Of a stretch of DNA of 64,000 nt, positions 24,324-33,465 are shown piece after piece (within the stretch, counting starts at the first letter, position 1; every line of letters starts with the position of its first letter). The stretch is taken from contig NZ_JACBXQ010000002.1 in the NCBI RefSeq assembly GCF_015863205.1, positions 1 through 64,000 of the forward strand. The letters run 5' to 3'. Both the position numbers and the translations under genes were made by a program. This stretch comes from Facklamia lactis (GTDB taxonomy: Bacteria > Bacillota > Bacilli > Lactobacillales > Aerococcaceae). Below the pieces are notes generated by a model, which saw only the letters and a program-made list of their open reading frames with translations, made no database searches and was not told the origin of the DNA.

Positions 24324-24476
24324 TTATTTTTTCACTTCACGATGTAAAGTTACTTTGCGATCGCGTGGGCAATACTTTTTTGCTTCTAGACGATCTGGAT
24401 TATTACGTTTGTTTTTATTTGATAAATAATTACGTTCACCGCATTCTGTACATTCCAAATTAATGTTTACGCGCAT
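24324..24476 (-). CDS. rpmG: 50S ribosomal protein L33
   Basis: 50 residues. The sequence is typical L33: [20 protein letters not shown] then [21 protein letters not shown]33 contacts tRNA near the E site of the 50S subunit. Zinc-binding (C+) L33 has two CxxC pairs; here the first pair is complete (CTEC) but the second has only one Cys (YCPRD), so zinc binding is doubtful. Firmicutes usually carry several L33 copies. ATG at 24476 follows GGAGG. Hairpin terminator directly downstream. Confidence 0.95.
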   Translation of the reverse strand: MRVNINLECTECGERNYLSNKNKRNNPDRLEAKKYCPRDRKVTLHREVKK

Positions 24477-24572
24477 GGTATCCCTCCAAACTGATGAAAA
24501 TTTGTTATTCGCTTAAAACAGCACTTTAGCATTATATCATTAAATGATTCGAATAGCTATATTATTTTAACA

Positions 24573-25202
24573 TTACTGATAATAGTATACTCCATTCGTC
24601 AACTCACTCGCAATTTCGTGAATAGACATATCTTTAGATAATTCATAATCACCAGCCTGAATCACCGATTCTAAATTCCATTGATCGATCAATTCTTGGA
24701 AATCACTTGCTGAATCAATATAACCTGTTTCTTCCAAACGGCTCGCAATTTCTGCTGAAGATTCACCATCCGTGATTGCAAATGCTCCATCTTCTGGTGC
24801 CTCTACTTCCTCAGTTGTATCCTCTTCGTTAGATTCTACTTCTTCTGCTGAAGTTTCTTCCTTTTCATCCACAGACTCATCTTCTTGATCCTTCTGCAAA
24901 TTACTTTGTTCGTCTAGTTTTTCTTGCAAAGATTCATTATCATTTTTTAACTGTTCAACTTGATTAGAAAATTCCTCTTTTTGACGACTTATTTCATCTT
25001 TTTCTTGTGTCAAGCCAGCAATCGTTGACTGGTCTTTATCGTATTGTTCTTGGAAAGATTCAGTATTTTGGCCTTCAAACAGACTGGGCAATGTAATCCC
25101 ATCAACTGGCACATGTCCTTGAAAAAAAACTGCAAAGGCACCTGCTAAAATACTGGAAGCTAAAAACCCGACTCCTAACGAACGTAAATTTTGTTTTTTC
25201 AT
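24573..25202 (-). CDS. Membrane-anchored coiled-coil protein with MltG/YceG-like N-module
   Basis: 209 residues. One N-terminal membrane helix (GVGFLASSILAGAFAVFF) leads to an extracellular coiled coil of about 60 residues rich in Q, E and K, then an acidic linker (EETSAEEVESNEEDTTEEVE). The last 65 residues resemble the LysM-like module at the start of the lytic transglycosylase MltG: FAITDGESSAEIASRLEETG, then SDFQELIDQWN and IQAGDYELSKDMSIHEIA. The transglycosylase domain itself is absent. It may bind peptidoglycan or a septal partner near the adjacent PBP gene. It is 14 bases downstream of the next gene, so both share a transcript. The exact role is unknown. Confidence 0.65.
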   Translation of the reverse strand: MKKQNLRSLGVGFLASSILAGAFAVFFQGHVPVDGITLPSLFEGQNTESFQEQYDKDQSTIAGLTQEKDEISRQKEEFSNQVEQLKNDNESLQEKLDEQSNLQKDQEDESVDEKEETSAEEVESNEEDTTEEVEAPEDGAFAITDGESSAEIASRLEETGYIDSASDFQELIDQWNLESVIQAGDYELSKDMSIHEIASELTNGVYYYQ

Positions 25203-25216
25203 GTCAGACCTCCTAT

Positions 25217-25681
25217 CTAGCGATTTTCAATATATTCTTCGATAATATATTGAATCGTTGTTTGGTCTTCTTCAACTTCTCTAGCAATTTCATTTAAAGT
25301 ATAGCCCTGAGAATAGAATCGAATAATATCCTCTCTTGTACGATCAGACACCTGATAATTGATAACTTCTGGTTCTTCAATATCAATATCTTCTGAATCA
25401 AGATCAACGCTAGTCGCAGGCTCCACTACCGGCTCTTTTTCTTCGCTTGGGTAATAAACCTCTTCAGCAGTTAAGGGCTCCACCTTATCAACTGGCATCT
25501 CTCCCCCAAAGACATCCGCTTCTAAATTGCGTAATTGTCTCTGTAAATGATCAATCTGCTCACCCTGCTCATTAATAACTTTTTCTAATTCTGTATTATT
25601 GCCATCTTTGGCAAAGGCAGAAGCGATAAAGAAAATAATCGCAATCACCAATAATACAATGACTAAAATCCAAATATCCAT
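25217..25681 (-). CDS. Membrane protein with C-terminal helix-turn-helix (DUF6115-like layout)
   Basis: 154 residues. An N-terminal helix (ILVIVLLVIAIIFFIASAFA) anchors it. A short coiled coil (LEKVINEQGEQIDHLQRQLR) and an acidic linker follow. The final 40 residues read DIIRFYSQGYTLNEIAREVE then TTIQYIIEEYIENR, a resolvase-like helix-turn-helix. This TM, coil, acidic, HTH layout is seen in small Firmicute proteins such as DUF6115/SwrB-type proteins. I do not recognise a named orthologue. It lies between the PBP gene and the MltG-like gene and is co-transcribed with the latter. Confidence 0.6.
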   Translation of the reverse strand: MDIWILVIVLLVIAIIFFIASAFAKDGNNTELEKVINEQGEQIDHLQRQLRNLEADVFGGEMPVDKVEPLTAEEVYYPSEEKEPVVEPATSVDLDSEDIDIEEPEVINYQVSDRTREDIIRFYSQGYTLNEIAREVEEDQTTIQYIIEEYIENR

Positions 25682-25760
25682 TTTTTCACCTCTAATATCT
25701 TTTCTCTAGTTTAACAAATAAATAAGAAGATTTATATAAAAGTCCCATATAGTTTATAAA

Positions 25761-27884
25761 CTATTCCACTACCTGGGCAGTCTTTTTATATTCTTGTATT
25801 GTTTTTCGAGTTTCTGCTTTCGATTCAAAATAAGCGTTCATCACTTCATGGGCAATTCGAGTTGATTCTCGTCCCCATGACTTCTCATCTAAATAAGGTA
25901 CTACTACTGTTATAGCTATTTCTGGATCATCATAAGGAGCAAATCCTACATATGTAGCATTGGTTACAGGATCATTCTGGGCATATTGGATCGGACCAGC
26001 ATAAAAAGCTTCTGTTGTTCCTGTTTTAGAACCGACCTCAAAAGGATAGTTCATAAAGAAATAGCGGGCAGTTCCTTGATCTGTATGAGAAACTTGCCGC
26101 ATTCCTTCATGGATACGTTCCATTTCAGCAGGGTCAATATCGATAACATTTAATAATTTTGGTGGCATAGTTGAGATCACATCTCCCAATTTACCATCCG
26201 AATCTGTTCCTCTAATCTCCTTGACTAATCTAGGCGAATATCGTTTCCCTCCATTAGCGATGGTCGATACATACTGAGCCATTTGTAACGGAGTATATAA
26301 GTCAAATTGTCCATATGATAAATCAAGCGCCGACACTAACTGCTCACTAGCTGGTGTAAAACCTTCAGATTCATTTGGTAAATCAATACCTGTGCGTGTC
26401 CCCAAACCAAATTCAGAGAAATCTTTACGGAGCATACTAATCGTATCTGGATTAATATTTAAACGTCCCTCTTCTTCATAATTGAATTGTCCACCTATCA
26501 TCATAGCCAATTTAATCATATAGATGTTAGATGACATTTGTAAAGCCTGAATGTCATTGATATCCATTTTACCACTACGATTAAAAACCGAAGATTTTTC
26601 TTGCGAAGCTTGGAATTTTAATGGTTCATCCGTTAAAACATTATCTGTTAACGAAATCACACCTTCTTTATATCCCATCGCCACCATTGCCGGTTTAACA
26701 CTTGATCCCATACCATAAGAGGTGTTGATGGCTCCAAGCGCATCATCTTGAATTTCCTCATAATTATAGGCATCTTTATCTTCATTATAAGCAAATCGTT
26801 TGCCAGCAACGCCTATGACCTCTCCATTTTTAGGATTTAAAGCCACAACATAAACACGATCATTTAAGCCCTGATTTTCTCCCATATCTTTTAAATTATC
26901 TTCAACAATTTTGTCGAGTTTAGCTTGAAAATCTGTATTAATTGTCAACACAAGGTTATTACCTTTAGAGCCCTGGTAGATTTCCTTATTCTGTAGGATA
27001 TCATCTTTAGCATCTGTGACAATATTATGAATTGATTTAGTTCCACGTAAAACTGTTTCATATTGTTTTTCAAGATATGATATCCCAATTCGATCATTCA
27101 TAGCATAGCCCTTTGATAACAAGTCTTTCGCATCTTCACTTGGGATACCACGCTCTTCTGTTGACACCTGTCCTAAAATTGAACGAAACATTTCGCCTTT
27201 AGGATAAGTTCTTTGCCAATCTGTCCCAATTTGAATCCCTGGCAAATCAGCTAGATTCTCACTGACACGAGCGATCTCTTCTTGCGAAACATTTTTATTT
27301 TTAACAGACACAGTTGATAAAGCATATGCTGAAGCCATTCTCTTATAAATTGCGATGACCTCTAATTCCGCTTCGGAAAAATCTAAATCAGCATCTTGAA
27401 CTTTTGAGAGTTGAGCTTGATAAGCTTCCGGTCCACTTAAAAGCAATTCTTCTTCGCTTAAACGAGAACGAATAGTATTCATATTGGTCACTACAAAATA
27501 GTCTTGCATATCTAATTTTGTGACTCCTTGAGTAGGCATTTCAATCAAGGAAGCCAACTGAGTAGCGATTTCTACTAGTTTTTCACCTGTAATTTGTGAA
27601 TCTCGATCCCTCGTATATAAAATAGCACGTTGTGGTTGATTTCCGACTACAATTTCACCTTGACTATCATAGATCATTCCACGAGGTACAGATCCTGTTG
27701 ATAAAGTAGATTCTGTTCTTTGAACCATTCCGGTAAAGGTTTCCCCTCGATATAATTGTAAGAATCCTAATCGAACAAATAATGCCGTAAAGGCTAAAAA
27801 CGCCACAAAAAACAACAAATTGAGGCGGCGTGGGATATGTGAACGATTTTTTTTCTTTTTTAACTGGTAATTGGATTTAGGCAT
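25761..27884 (-). CDS. Class B penicillin-binding protein, PBP2b-like transpeptidase
   Basis: 707 residues. A basic cytoplasmic start is followed by one membrane helix (LNLLFFVAFLAFTALFVRLG), then the dimerisation domain with STLSTGSVPRGMIYD. The transpeptidase motifs are SSVK (near 394, in GMGSSVKPAMVA), SSN (near 450, in MSSNIYMIKLAM) and KTG (near 620, in VGSKTGTTEAFY). There are no PASTA domains, which separates it from PBP2x and places it with PBP2b/PbpH, the elongation transpeptidase that works with RodA. It cross-links peptidoglycan outside the membrane and is a beta-lactam target. No resistance inference is made from this sequence. Confidence 0.92.
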   Translation of the reverse strand: MPKSNYQLKKKKNRSHIPRRLNLLFFVAFLAFTALFVRLGFLQLYRGETFTGMVQRTESTLSTGSVPRGMIYDSQGEIVVGNQPQRAILYTRDRDSQITGEKLVEIATQLASLIEMPTQGVTKLDMQDYFVVTNMNTIRSRLSEEELLLSGPEAYQAQLSKVQDADLDFSEAELEVIAIYKRMASAYALSTVSVKNKNVSQEEIARVSENLADLPGIQIGTDWQRTYPKGEMFRSILGQVSTEERGIPSEDAKDLLSKGYAMNDRIGISYLEKQYETVLRGTKSIHNIVTDAKDDILQNKEIYQGSKGNNLVLTINTDFQAKLDKIVEDNLKDMGENQGLNDRVYVVALNPKNGEVIGVAGKRFAYNEDKDAYNYEEIQDDALGAINTSYGMGSSVKPAMVAMGYKEGVISLTDNVLTDEPLKFQASQEKSSVFNRSGKMDINDIQALQMSSNIYMIKLAMMIGGQFNYEEEGRLNINPDTISMLRKDFSEFGLGTRTGIDLPNESEGFTPASEQLVSALDLSYGQFDLYTPLQMAQYVSTIANGGKRYSPRLVKEIRGTDSDGKLGDVISTMPPKLLNVIDIDPAEMERIHEGMRQVSHTDQGTARYFFMNYPFEVGSKTGTTEAFYAGPIQYAQNDPVTNATYVGFAPYDDPEIAITVVVPYLDEKSWGRESTRIAHEVMNAYFESKAETRKTIQEYKKTAQVVE

Positions 27885-28070
27885 TGTATCTCATACTTTC
27901 TTTGGCTTAATTTCTAAATTCTTACCAATTATAGCAAATAATTATCTAAGATCAAACCAGAGGCAGTGAATATTTTATTGAAAATCAATGCAGCGAATGC
28001 TAACTTTTGCTAATATGTAAGGGTATATTTAATTAGCACTAATGATACTTTATTTTTAAGGAGTCTGTTT

Positions 28071-30743
28071 ATGTTATCTAATGTTAAATCAGTAAAATAT
28101 ATTTTAAATGCCACTCTTTCTTTAACCATTATGATCATTTTGGCAATTATTTTTAAATTTATTCCTTTCGGAGGTCCTGAAGACCGAACAATGCTCACTA
28201 TTGATTTAGGACAGCAATATATTGATTTTTTCAGCACTTTTCGCAAGACACTATTAAGTGATCCCCGCCAACTCCTCTATTCCTTCGAAAAAGGAATAGG
28301 GGGTGAAATGATTGGGTTATGGGCTTACTATTTAATCAGCCCCTTTAACTTGATTTTTCTATTTTTTAATGAAAATAATCTAGATTTAGGCGTCACTTTT
28401 CTCACCATCGCCAAAATATTAGCCGCTTCCACTACTTTTTTCTATTTCAATCAAAAAAAATATCAATCTAATCCCTATATTGCCATGGCATTTGCACAGT
28501 GCTATGCTTTTATGTCTTATACCATTACATTCCAATTAAATATCATGTGGTTTGATGCTCTAATTCTTCTTCCTATCGTAGCCTTGGGGCTTGACTATAT
28601 AATAAAAGGAAGAAAACCCTGGTTATACGTTATTAGTTTAGCTTTGCTTATTATGTTTCATTACTACATAGGAATGATGGTCTGCTTTTTCTTAGCGCTT
28701 TATGCCGCTTATCTTATTATCGAAAATCAAGATCAATTTGTTTTCAAAAAATTTATCATCCAGTATTTTATATTTATCAAATATTCGATCTTTGCTGTTC
28801 TCATAGCAGGTATAGTTCTTGTACCAACCGTAGATTCCATGACTGCTAGTAAAGGAGCCCAACTTGATCCCGAAACTGAATTAATATTTGAATTCGTACA
28901 AGAGCATCATTTTGTTGATGTTTGGTCTAAAATGTTCATGGGAGGCTTTGTCTATGATGAAATGTCTTCTGGATCGCCTAATATATATGCAGGTATGTTG
29001 ACTTGGCTTTTGGTGTTCTTTTATTTCTTTAATCGAAACATTAAACTATCAGAAAAAATCACCAGCCTTATTATCATCATTATTTTTTATTTTTCCTTTT
29101 CGATCGAACTACTTGATAAATTATGGCACGGTGGACAATTCCCAATCTGGTATGATTTTCGTTTTTCATTCACTTTTTCATTCTTTATGTTAACTTTAGC
29201 AATTAAAGCATTCGATCGAACAACGAAAACTATTCCAATTTATCAAATTGTGATCGTCCTTATAAGTATGGCAGTTATCACCTTTGGTTATTTTAAATAT
29301 ACAAACTATTCCTATCACACCCCAGAAAAACTTTTTATGTCCTTAGCTTTTTTCGTCATTTTATTAGTCATTATGCAATTAACAATGTTACCTGAACACA
29401 TTAAAAGTTCTCTTCTTCTTTTAGTAACTTGTTTCGAACTTACAACAAATGCAGTTTTAATTTTGTCAGAAATAGACAATTATGTTCAACCGTCCAAATT
29501 TAATGATTATATTTCAACATTATCTAAAGCAGTTGATCCACTGAAACATGATGATAGTAGCTTCTACAGAATCCATAAAACTTTCCAAAGAACTAAGAAT
29601 GAGGCAATGTATAATCACTATCACGGATTAGATCATTTTGGGTCAACAATCGAAGTCCGAACTACTCAATTATATGGGTTTTTAGGGTTACCTAACACTA
29701 GTAATGCTGTTAATTATACGAACGGCACGCTCTTCACCGATGACCTATTTGACATCCGATATTTACTTGATATTTCATCCAACACCCGCATATATACAAA
29801 AGATGATGGCTATGTGCTCTATCGAAGAGCCAGTGATTTTGATATCAATGCTTATCCTATTCTTGATAAAGAAAATCGCTATGTTACGCATGAGAACACT
29901 GAAAGATTAGGTTTTGCAGTAGAAGTTTCCCCTGAAATTGTTAACGCAAAATTTGAAGATTTTTTACCCATAGACAATCAAGAAATGCTTCTTCAATTAA
30001 TTGACTATGAAGGAAACGGGGAAACTTACTTCAAAAAGAAAGCATTTAATGAGGTTGTATACAATAATCTCGAAGTGGCAGATAAGGGAGATGGAGATTT
30101 CTATACCTACCGAGCTACCAGTAAAGATCAAAAAGGATCTTTTACCCTTTATTTTGATACAGAGTCTGAGAATCCTTATTATTTCACTCTACCGAGCCAA
30201 TTTTCTAATAGTAACGTTTCGATTCAACTTAATAACGATAAATACTCTTTCTACACGCCAGCGGAAGGACGTCAGATCACAAACGCAAGTTTCAATCATA
30301 TCCAGAGTGATCAAAATATTCGAGTTAACCTCAAAAAGGATTCTTTAAAATCAAATTTAATTTCTTTATATGAATTTGACTTGAAACGATATGAAGAAAT
30401 GATCAATTCTAAACAAAATCATTTATTCGATGTGATCTCTTTTAAACAGAACGAAATTCAAGGAACCATAGATATCCAACAAAAAAAAGGTTATTTATTA
30501 ATTCCTCTTCCTTATGACAAGCATTGGAAGATAACCGTCAACAACAAAAAAATAAAACCTATTCCTGTTTTATCCGATACAATGATGGCCTTACCATTAA
30601 CGAAAGGTCCCCATAATATAAGCATGACCTATTTCCCCAATACTATCTGGTATGGATTAGTTAGCACCCTAATAGGGATACTACTTGTCTTACTCGATCA
30701 AAAGTTTTTATTTCGAGAAACGACTTATTCTATAAAATCTTAG
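28071..30743 (+). CDS. YfhO-family multispan membrane protein
   Basis: 890 residues. ATG at 28071 after AAGGAG. The first 470 residues hold about twelve membrane helices, with IMLAIIFKFIPFGG-like start (ILAIIFKFIPFGGPEDRTML), the loop DLGQQYIDFFSTFRKTLL and GIGGEMIGLWAYYLISPFNL. A large outside domain follows (about 480-860) and a last helix (LVSTLIGILLVLLD) precedes the C-terminus. This is the YfhO layout. In Bacillus and Listeria YfhO/GtcA-type systems move sugars across the membrane to decorate lipoteichoic or wall teichoic acids. The substrate here is not known. It is a separate plus-strand unit followed by the DUF1189 gene. Confidence 0.85.
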   Translation: MLSNVKSVKYILNATLSLTIMIILAIIFKFIPFGGPEDRTMLTIDLGQQYIDFFSTFRKTLLSDPRQLLYSFEKGIGGEMIGLWAYYLISPFNLIFLFFNENNLDLGVTFLTIAKILAASTTFFYFNQKKYQSNPYIAMAFAQCYAFMSYTITFQLNIMWFDALILLPIVALGLDYIIKGRKPWLYVISLALLIMFHYYIGMMVCFFLALYAAYLIIENQDQFVFKKFIIQYFIFIKYSIFAVLIAGIVLVPTVDSMTASKGAQLDPETELIFEFVQEHHFVDVWSKMFMGGFVYDEMSSGSPNIYAGMLTWLLVFFYFFNRNIKLSEKITSLIIIIIFYFSFSIELLDKLWHGGQFPIWYDFRFSFTFSFFMLTLAIKAFDRTTKTIPIYQIVIVLISMAVITFGYFKYTNYSYHTPEKLFMSLAFFVILLVIMQLTMLPEHIKSSLLLLVTCFELTTNAVLILSEIDNYVQPSKFNDYISTLSKAVDPLKHDDSSFYRIHKTFQRTKNEAMYNHYHGLDHFGSTIEVRTTQLYGFLGLPNTSNAVNYTNGTLFTDDLFDIRYLLDISSNTRIYTKDDGYVLYRRASDFDINAYPILDKENRYVTHENTERLGFAVEVSPEIVNAKFEDFLPIDNQEMLLQLIDYEGNGETYFKKKAFNEVVYNNLEVADKGDGDFYTYRATSKDQKGSFTLYFDTESENPYYFTLPSQFSNSNVSIQLNNDKYSFYTPAEGRQITNASFNHIQSDQNIRVNLKKDSLKSNLISLYEFDLKRYEEMINSKQNHLFDVISFKQNEIQGTIDIQQKKGYLLIPLPYDKHWKITVNNKKIKPIPVLSDTMMALPLTKGPHNISMTYFPNTIWYGLVSTLIGILLVLLDQKFLFRETTYSIKS

Positions 30744-30834
30744 TATACTTATTGCGCTTTACCTTTCTTTTAGCTAAGATAGTAGTATTCAAACAGTTCA
30801 AATAAACTAATTATAATTATAAAGGAAGAATACA

Positions 30835-31734
30835 TTGAAATTTGTCGTTTTACTTTTAAAACGTGGACTTGAGAATCCACGTTTTTATATCGAAGCTTTA
30901 CATATAAAGTGGCGATACCTCTTTGTGCTATCATGTCTCATTTCTGCACTGATTGGTCTTAATTATCAAATAGAAATTCAACCTGTCGTCCAGAATCTAA
31001 AAGATAATATTCTATCTTCGACTGAATATATTCCTCATTATCAGGTAGAAAATGGGGAATTAAAACTAGAAGATAAAGAGAAAGCACTTTACTATCATTC
31101 AGAATATTTTCAATTAATTGTTGATGATCAAGTTCAAAACAAAGACATCCATGGAGGAATTCAACTTCAAACGAAGAATCCTAATCAAATCGATCCTTCA
31201 ACTTTAATTAATTTATTTATTATTAAAGACCAGATGATTCTCTACACAAAAGGTAGCCCACAAATTTTTACAATGAATTTAAAAACATTTTCCAATGAGG
31301 AAGTCCTAAAAGATCAAATTCTAGCAATTTCAAATCAATCGCTAGCCATTACAATCATTATATATTTCGCCTGCATGATGATCGCCTTTCTAACTTATTG
31401 GTACTTAATGCTACTAACAGGTCTTTTTGCTGGCTTACTGAATGTTAAACTCAATATGCCGCTTCCTCTTTTGGCTCGTATGAAAATGAGTATTATAACG
31501 TCATTCGTTCCACTCTTAATGATTCAAATCATTCGCTTTTTTATCCCCTCTTTCCATGTCAATTACTATTTATTTATTGCTTTAATTATCTTTTTAATTT
31601 ATCTATCATTTAAAAATCATACTCAACATTTGCATAATATTGTGAAAGATTTACAAACGAAGGATCTAACTTTTGAAGAATTTAAAAACCTTGTAGATCA
31701 TAGACTGAAAAAAGAAGAAGATAATCAAAAATAA
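30835..31734 (+). CDS. DUF1189-family membrane protein
   Basis: 299 residues with a TTG start at 30835, preceded by AAAGGAAGA at normal spacing; no better ATG exists. A first helix near residues 28-43 (YLFVLSCLISALIGL) is followed by an extracellular domain to about residue 170, then four helices (for example TIIIYFACMMIAFLTYWYLM). This matches DUF1189/YqgA-like proteins, found beside envelope genes in Firmicutes. It lies 91 bases after the YfhO gene on the same strand and its stop codon lies inside the terminator stem. The role is unknown; a maltodextrin or stress link proposed in some annotations is not supported here. Confidence 0.75.
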   Translation: MKFVVLLLKRGLENPRFYIEALHIKWRYLFVLSCLISALIGLNYQIEIQPVVQNLKDNILSSTEYIPHYQVENGELKLEDKEKALYYHSEYFQLIVDDQVQNKDIHGGIQLQTKNPNQIDPSTLINLFIIKDQMILYTKGSPQIFTMNLKTFSNEEVLKDQILAISNQSLAITIIIYFACMMIAFLTYWYLMLLTGLFAGLLNVKLNMPLPLLARMKMSIITSFVPLLMIQIIRFFIPSFHVNYYLFIALIIFLIYLSFKNHTQHLHNIVKDLQTKDLTFEEFKNLVDHRLKKEEDNQK

Positions 31735-31774
31735 ACAAAAAGCTATTTCCATTCTGAAATAGCTTTTTGTTTAT
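31731..31774. terminator. Bidirectional terminator, DUF1189 gene / cshB
   Basis: A perfect 19-base stem, ATAAACAAAAAGCTATTTC paired with its complement, and a six-base loop. The stop codon of the DUF1189 gene lies within the left arm. It serves the convergent helicase gene as well. Confidence 0.88.
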
Positions 31775-31783
31775 TTTTAATAA

Positions 31784-33118
31784 TTATTTCTTTCTTGCCC
31801 GCCGATTATTTAATTTAGTCTGTCTTTTAGCTTGAGAACGACGATGCTCTTTTATCTCTTCTGTCAACTTTCGTTTATATCCGGGCTTGACTTTGGCTTT
31901 TTTATTTCGATTAATCAAGGCTTTTACTCTTGGGTCAGACTCCTTCCTTTGAGTATTTTGTCGTCTACTTCGACGATATCGTTGCTCAACTTCTTTTATT
32001 TCGCCCTTGGATAAAGTTACCTCTGTAAATTCAATTCCTTTAGCCTCTAAGCTAGCCACAGCCTTATCATCATCAGGAGTAATAAAGGTATAGGCTGTAC
32101 CTGCGAGCTGATTACGAGCAGTTCGTCCCACACGATGAACAAAAAATTCTAAATCTTGTGGTAACTCTGTATTAATTACTAATGAAATGCCAGGTATATC
32201 AATCCCTCTAGCAGCAAGATCAGAAGCCACAACATACTGGTAATCTAGATTTTTAACTTGTTTCATAATTCGTTTGCGTTCTCTTGGCTCAACTCCACCA
32301 TGAATGGTCGCAACTTTTAAACCTTGATCCTTCAAATATTGAGATAATTCATTCGCATATTCTCTTGTATTACAGAACACCATCGCAAGAAATGGATGTC
32401 CCATGGTTAATAAATCATACACCAATCTTTTCCGATCTTGTCCCTTTGTATTAATTAAATAATTATCTACTTGATCTACTAGAACTTGTCCCGCTTCAAT
32501 TTTGACATGTTGGGGATTCACCATGTATTTATTTAGAAATACCGATAATTGTTGCGGAATTGTGGCTGAAAAAGCCATCATTTGTAAGTCTTGCGCCATT
32601 CGAGAAGCTATTTCATCCACAATGGGAAGAAAACCTAAATCCAACGTCATATCTGCTTCGTCAATTACCAACATACTTGCAGTTTGAACCCACAAAGCAT
32701 TTGCAGACATTAAATCAAATATTCTACCCGGAGTCCCAATGACTAGATGAGGTTGTTGATTGTCTAATTTCTCAATTTGACGTAACTTATCCGTTCCCCC
32801 TACATAATTTGCTACTCGTATTCCTTCTTTTGAGAAAGCAACTAATTCCTGTGCAACCTCATATAGCTGATTCGCTAATTCACGACTTGGCGCTGTAACG
32901 ACTCCTTGAACTTCATTCTTCAAGGGATCAATTTGGTCAAGAATAGGAATTAAAAAAGCATGCGTTTTTCCAGATCCTGTTTGAGACTGTACAATTAAAC
33001 TTTCTTTTTTTAATGATTTAGGAATCACCGCCTCTTGAACAGCTGTTAATTCTTCAAAATGGATTGCTGTTAAGCCATCTTTTAGAAAGTTTTTAATATC
33101 TAAATCTATAAATTTCAT
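31784..33118 (-). CDS. cshB: DEAD-box ATP-dependent RNA helicase CshB-like
   Basis: 444 residues. Motifs in order: Q motif region (FEELTAVQEAVIP), motif I QSQTGSGKTHAF, motif Ia TAPSRELA, GTPGR, DEAD-box DEADMTLDLGFLP, SAT (FSATIPQQ), then domain 2 with VFCNTREYANELSQYL, ASDLAARGIDIPGISLVIN and HRVGRTAR. A basic C-terminal tail (KVKPGYKRKLTEEIKEHRRS) binds RNA. It unwinds RNA in ribosome assembly, decay and cold adaptation. The length fits CshB of Bacillus. It is transcribed alone. Confidence 0.92.
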   Translation of the reverse strand: MKFIDLDIKNFLKDGLTAIHFEELTAVQEAVIPKSLKKESLIVQSQTGSGKTHAFLIPILDQIDPLKNEVQGVVTAPSRELANQLYEVAQELVAFSKEGIRVANYVGGTDKLRQIEKLDNQQPHLVIGTPGRIFDLMSANALWVQTASMLVIDEADMTLDLGFLPIVDEIASRMAQDLQMMAFSATIPQQLSVFLNKYMVNPQHVKIEAGQVLVDQVDNYLINTKGQDRKRLVYDLLTMGHPFLAMVFCNTREYANELSQYLKDQGLKVATIHGGVEPRERKRIMKQVKNLDYQYVVASDLAARGIDIPGISLVINTELPQDLEFFVHRVGRTARNQLAGTAYTFITPDDDKAVASLEAKGIEFTEVTLSKGEIKEVEQRYRRSRRQNTQRKESDPRVKALINRNKKAKVKPGYKRKLTEEIKEHRRSQAKRQTKLNNRRARKK

Positions 33119-33465
33119 ATATTTCTCCTATTTCTTAAAAGTCTATTAATCAGTTGCTCCTGATCGTTCTCTCTTCGGATAGTGTTATTCCACTAAAAAC
33201 CGTTTTACAATAGCAAAGAAGTCAATCTTTTTCTTGAAAATTTCATTAATTTCTTTTCTATATAATACTTTTCTCTGAATTTTCCGAAGCAATTATTTAA
33301 TAAAGGTATTCTCAACATAAGCCTTAACCTTTCTATCCATCTTTTGCCTCTTTCCTCTCAATATTATAGCATAAGTCATTAACACAGGATATAAACATCT
33401 TCCTATCTTGAAGCTGATATGAGTTTTGGTTATAATAAAATTTGTGTGAATTTGGGGGTGCTTTT
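33119..33465. other. Intergenic region between cshB and zwf, with a decayed small reading frame
   Basis: The zwf promoter lies at 33408-33436. On the minus strand an extended -10 (TGCTATAAT, about 33363-33371), a GAGGAAAGAGG site and ATG at 33340 precede a short frame, MDRKVKAYVENTFIK, stopped at 33293-33295. The same frame then continues LLRKIQRKVLYRKEINEIF and onward to a stop at 33185. This may be the remains of a gene of about 50 codons. No family was recognised. The rest is AT-rich. Confidence 0.4.
33408..33436 (+). promoter_or_regulatory. Promoter of zwf
   Basis: TTGAAG at 33408-33413, 17 bases, TATAAT at 33431-33436. The zwf ATG is 29 bases downstream of the -10. Confidence 0.7.

Noticed and set aside
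24324-24476. Zinc-free L33 as an unusual finding
   Set aside because: L33 forms with lost cysteines are common in Firmicutes, so this is ordinary.
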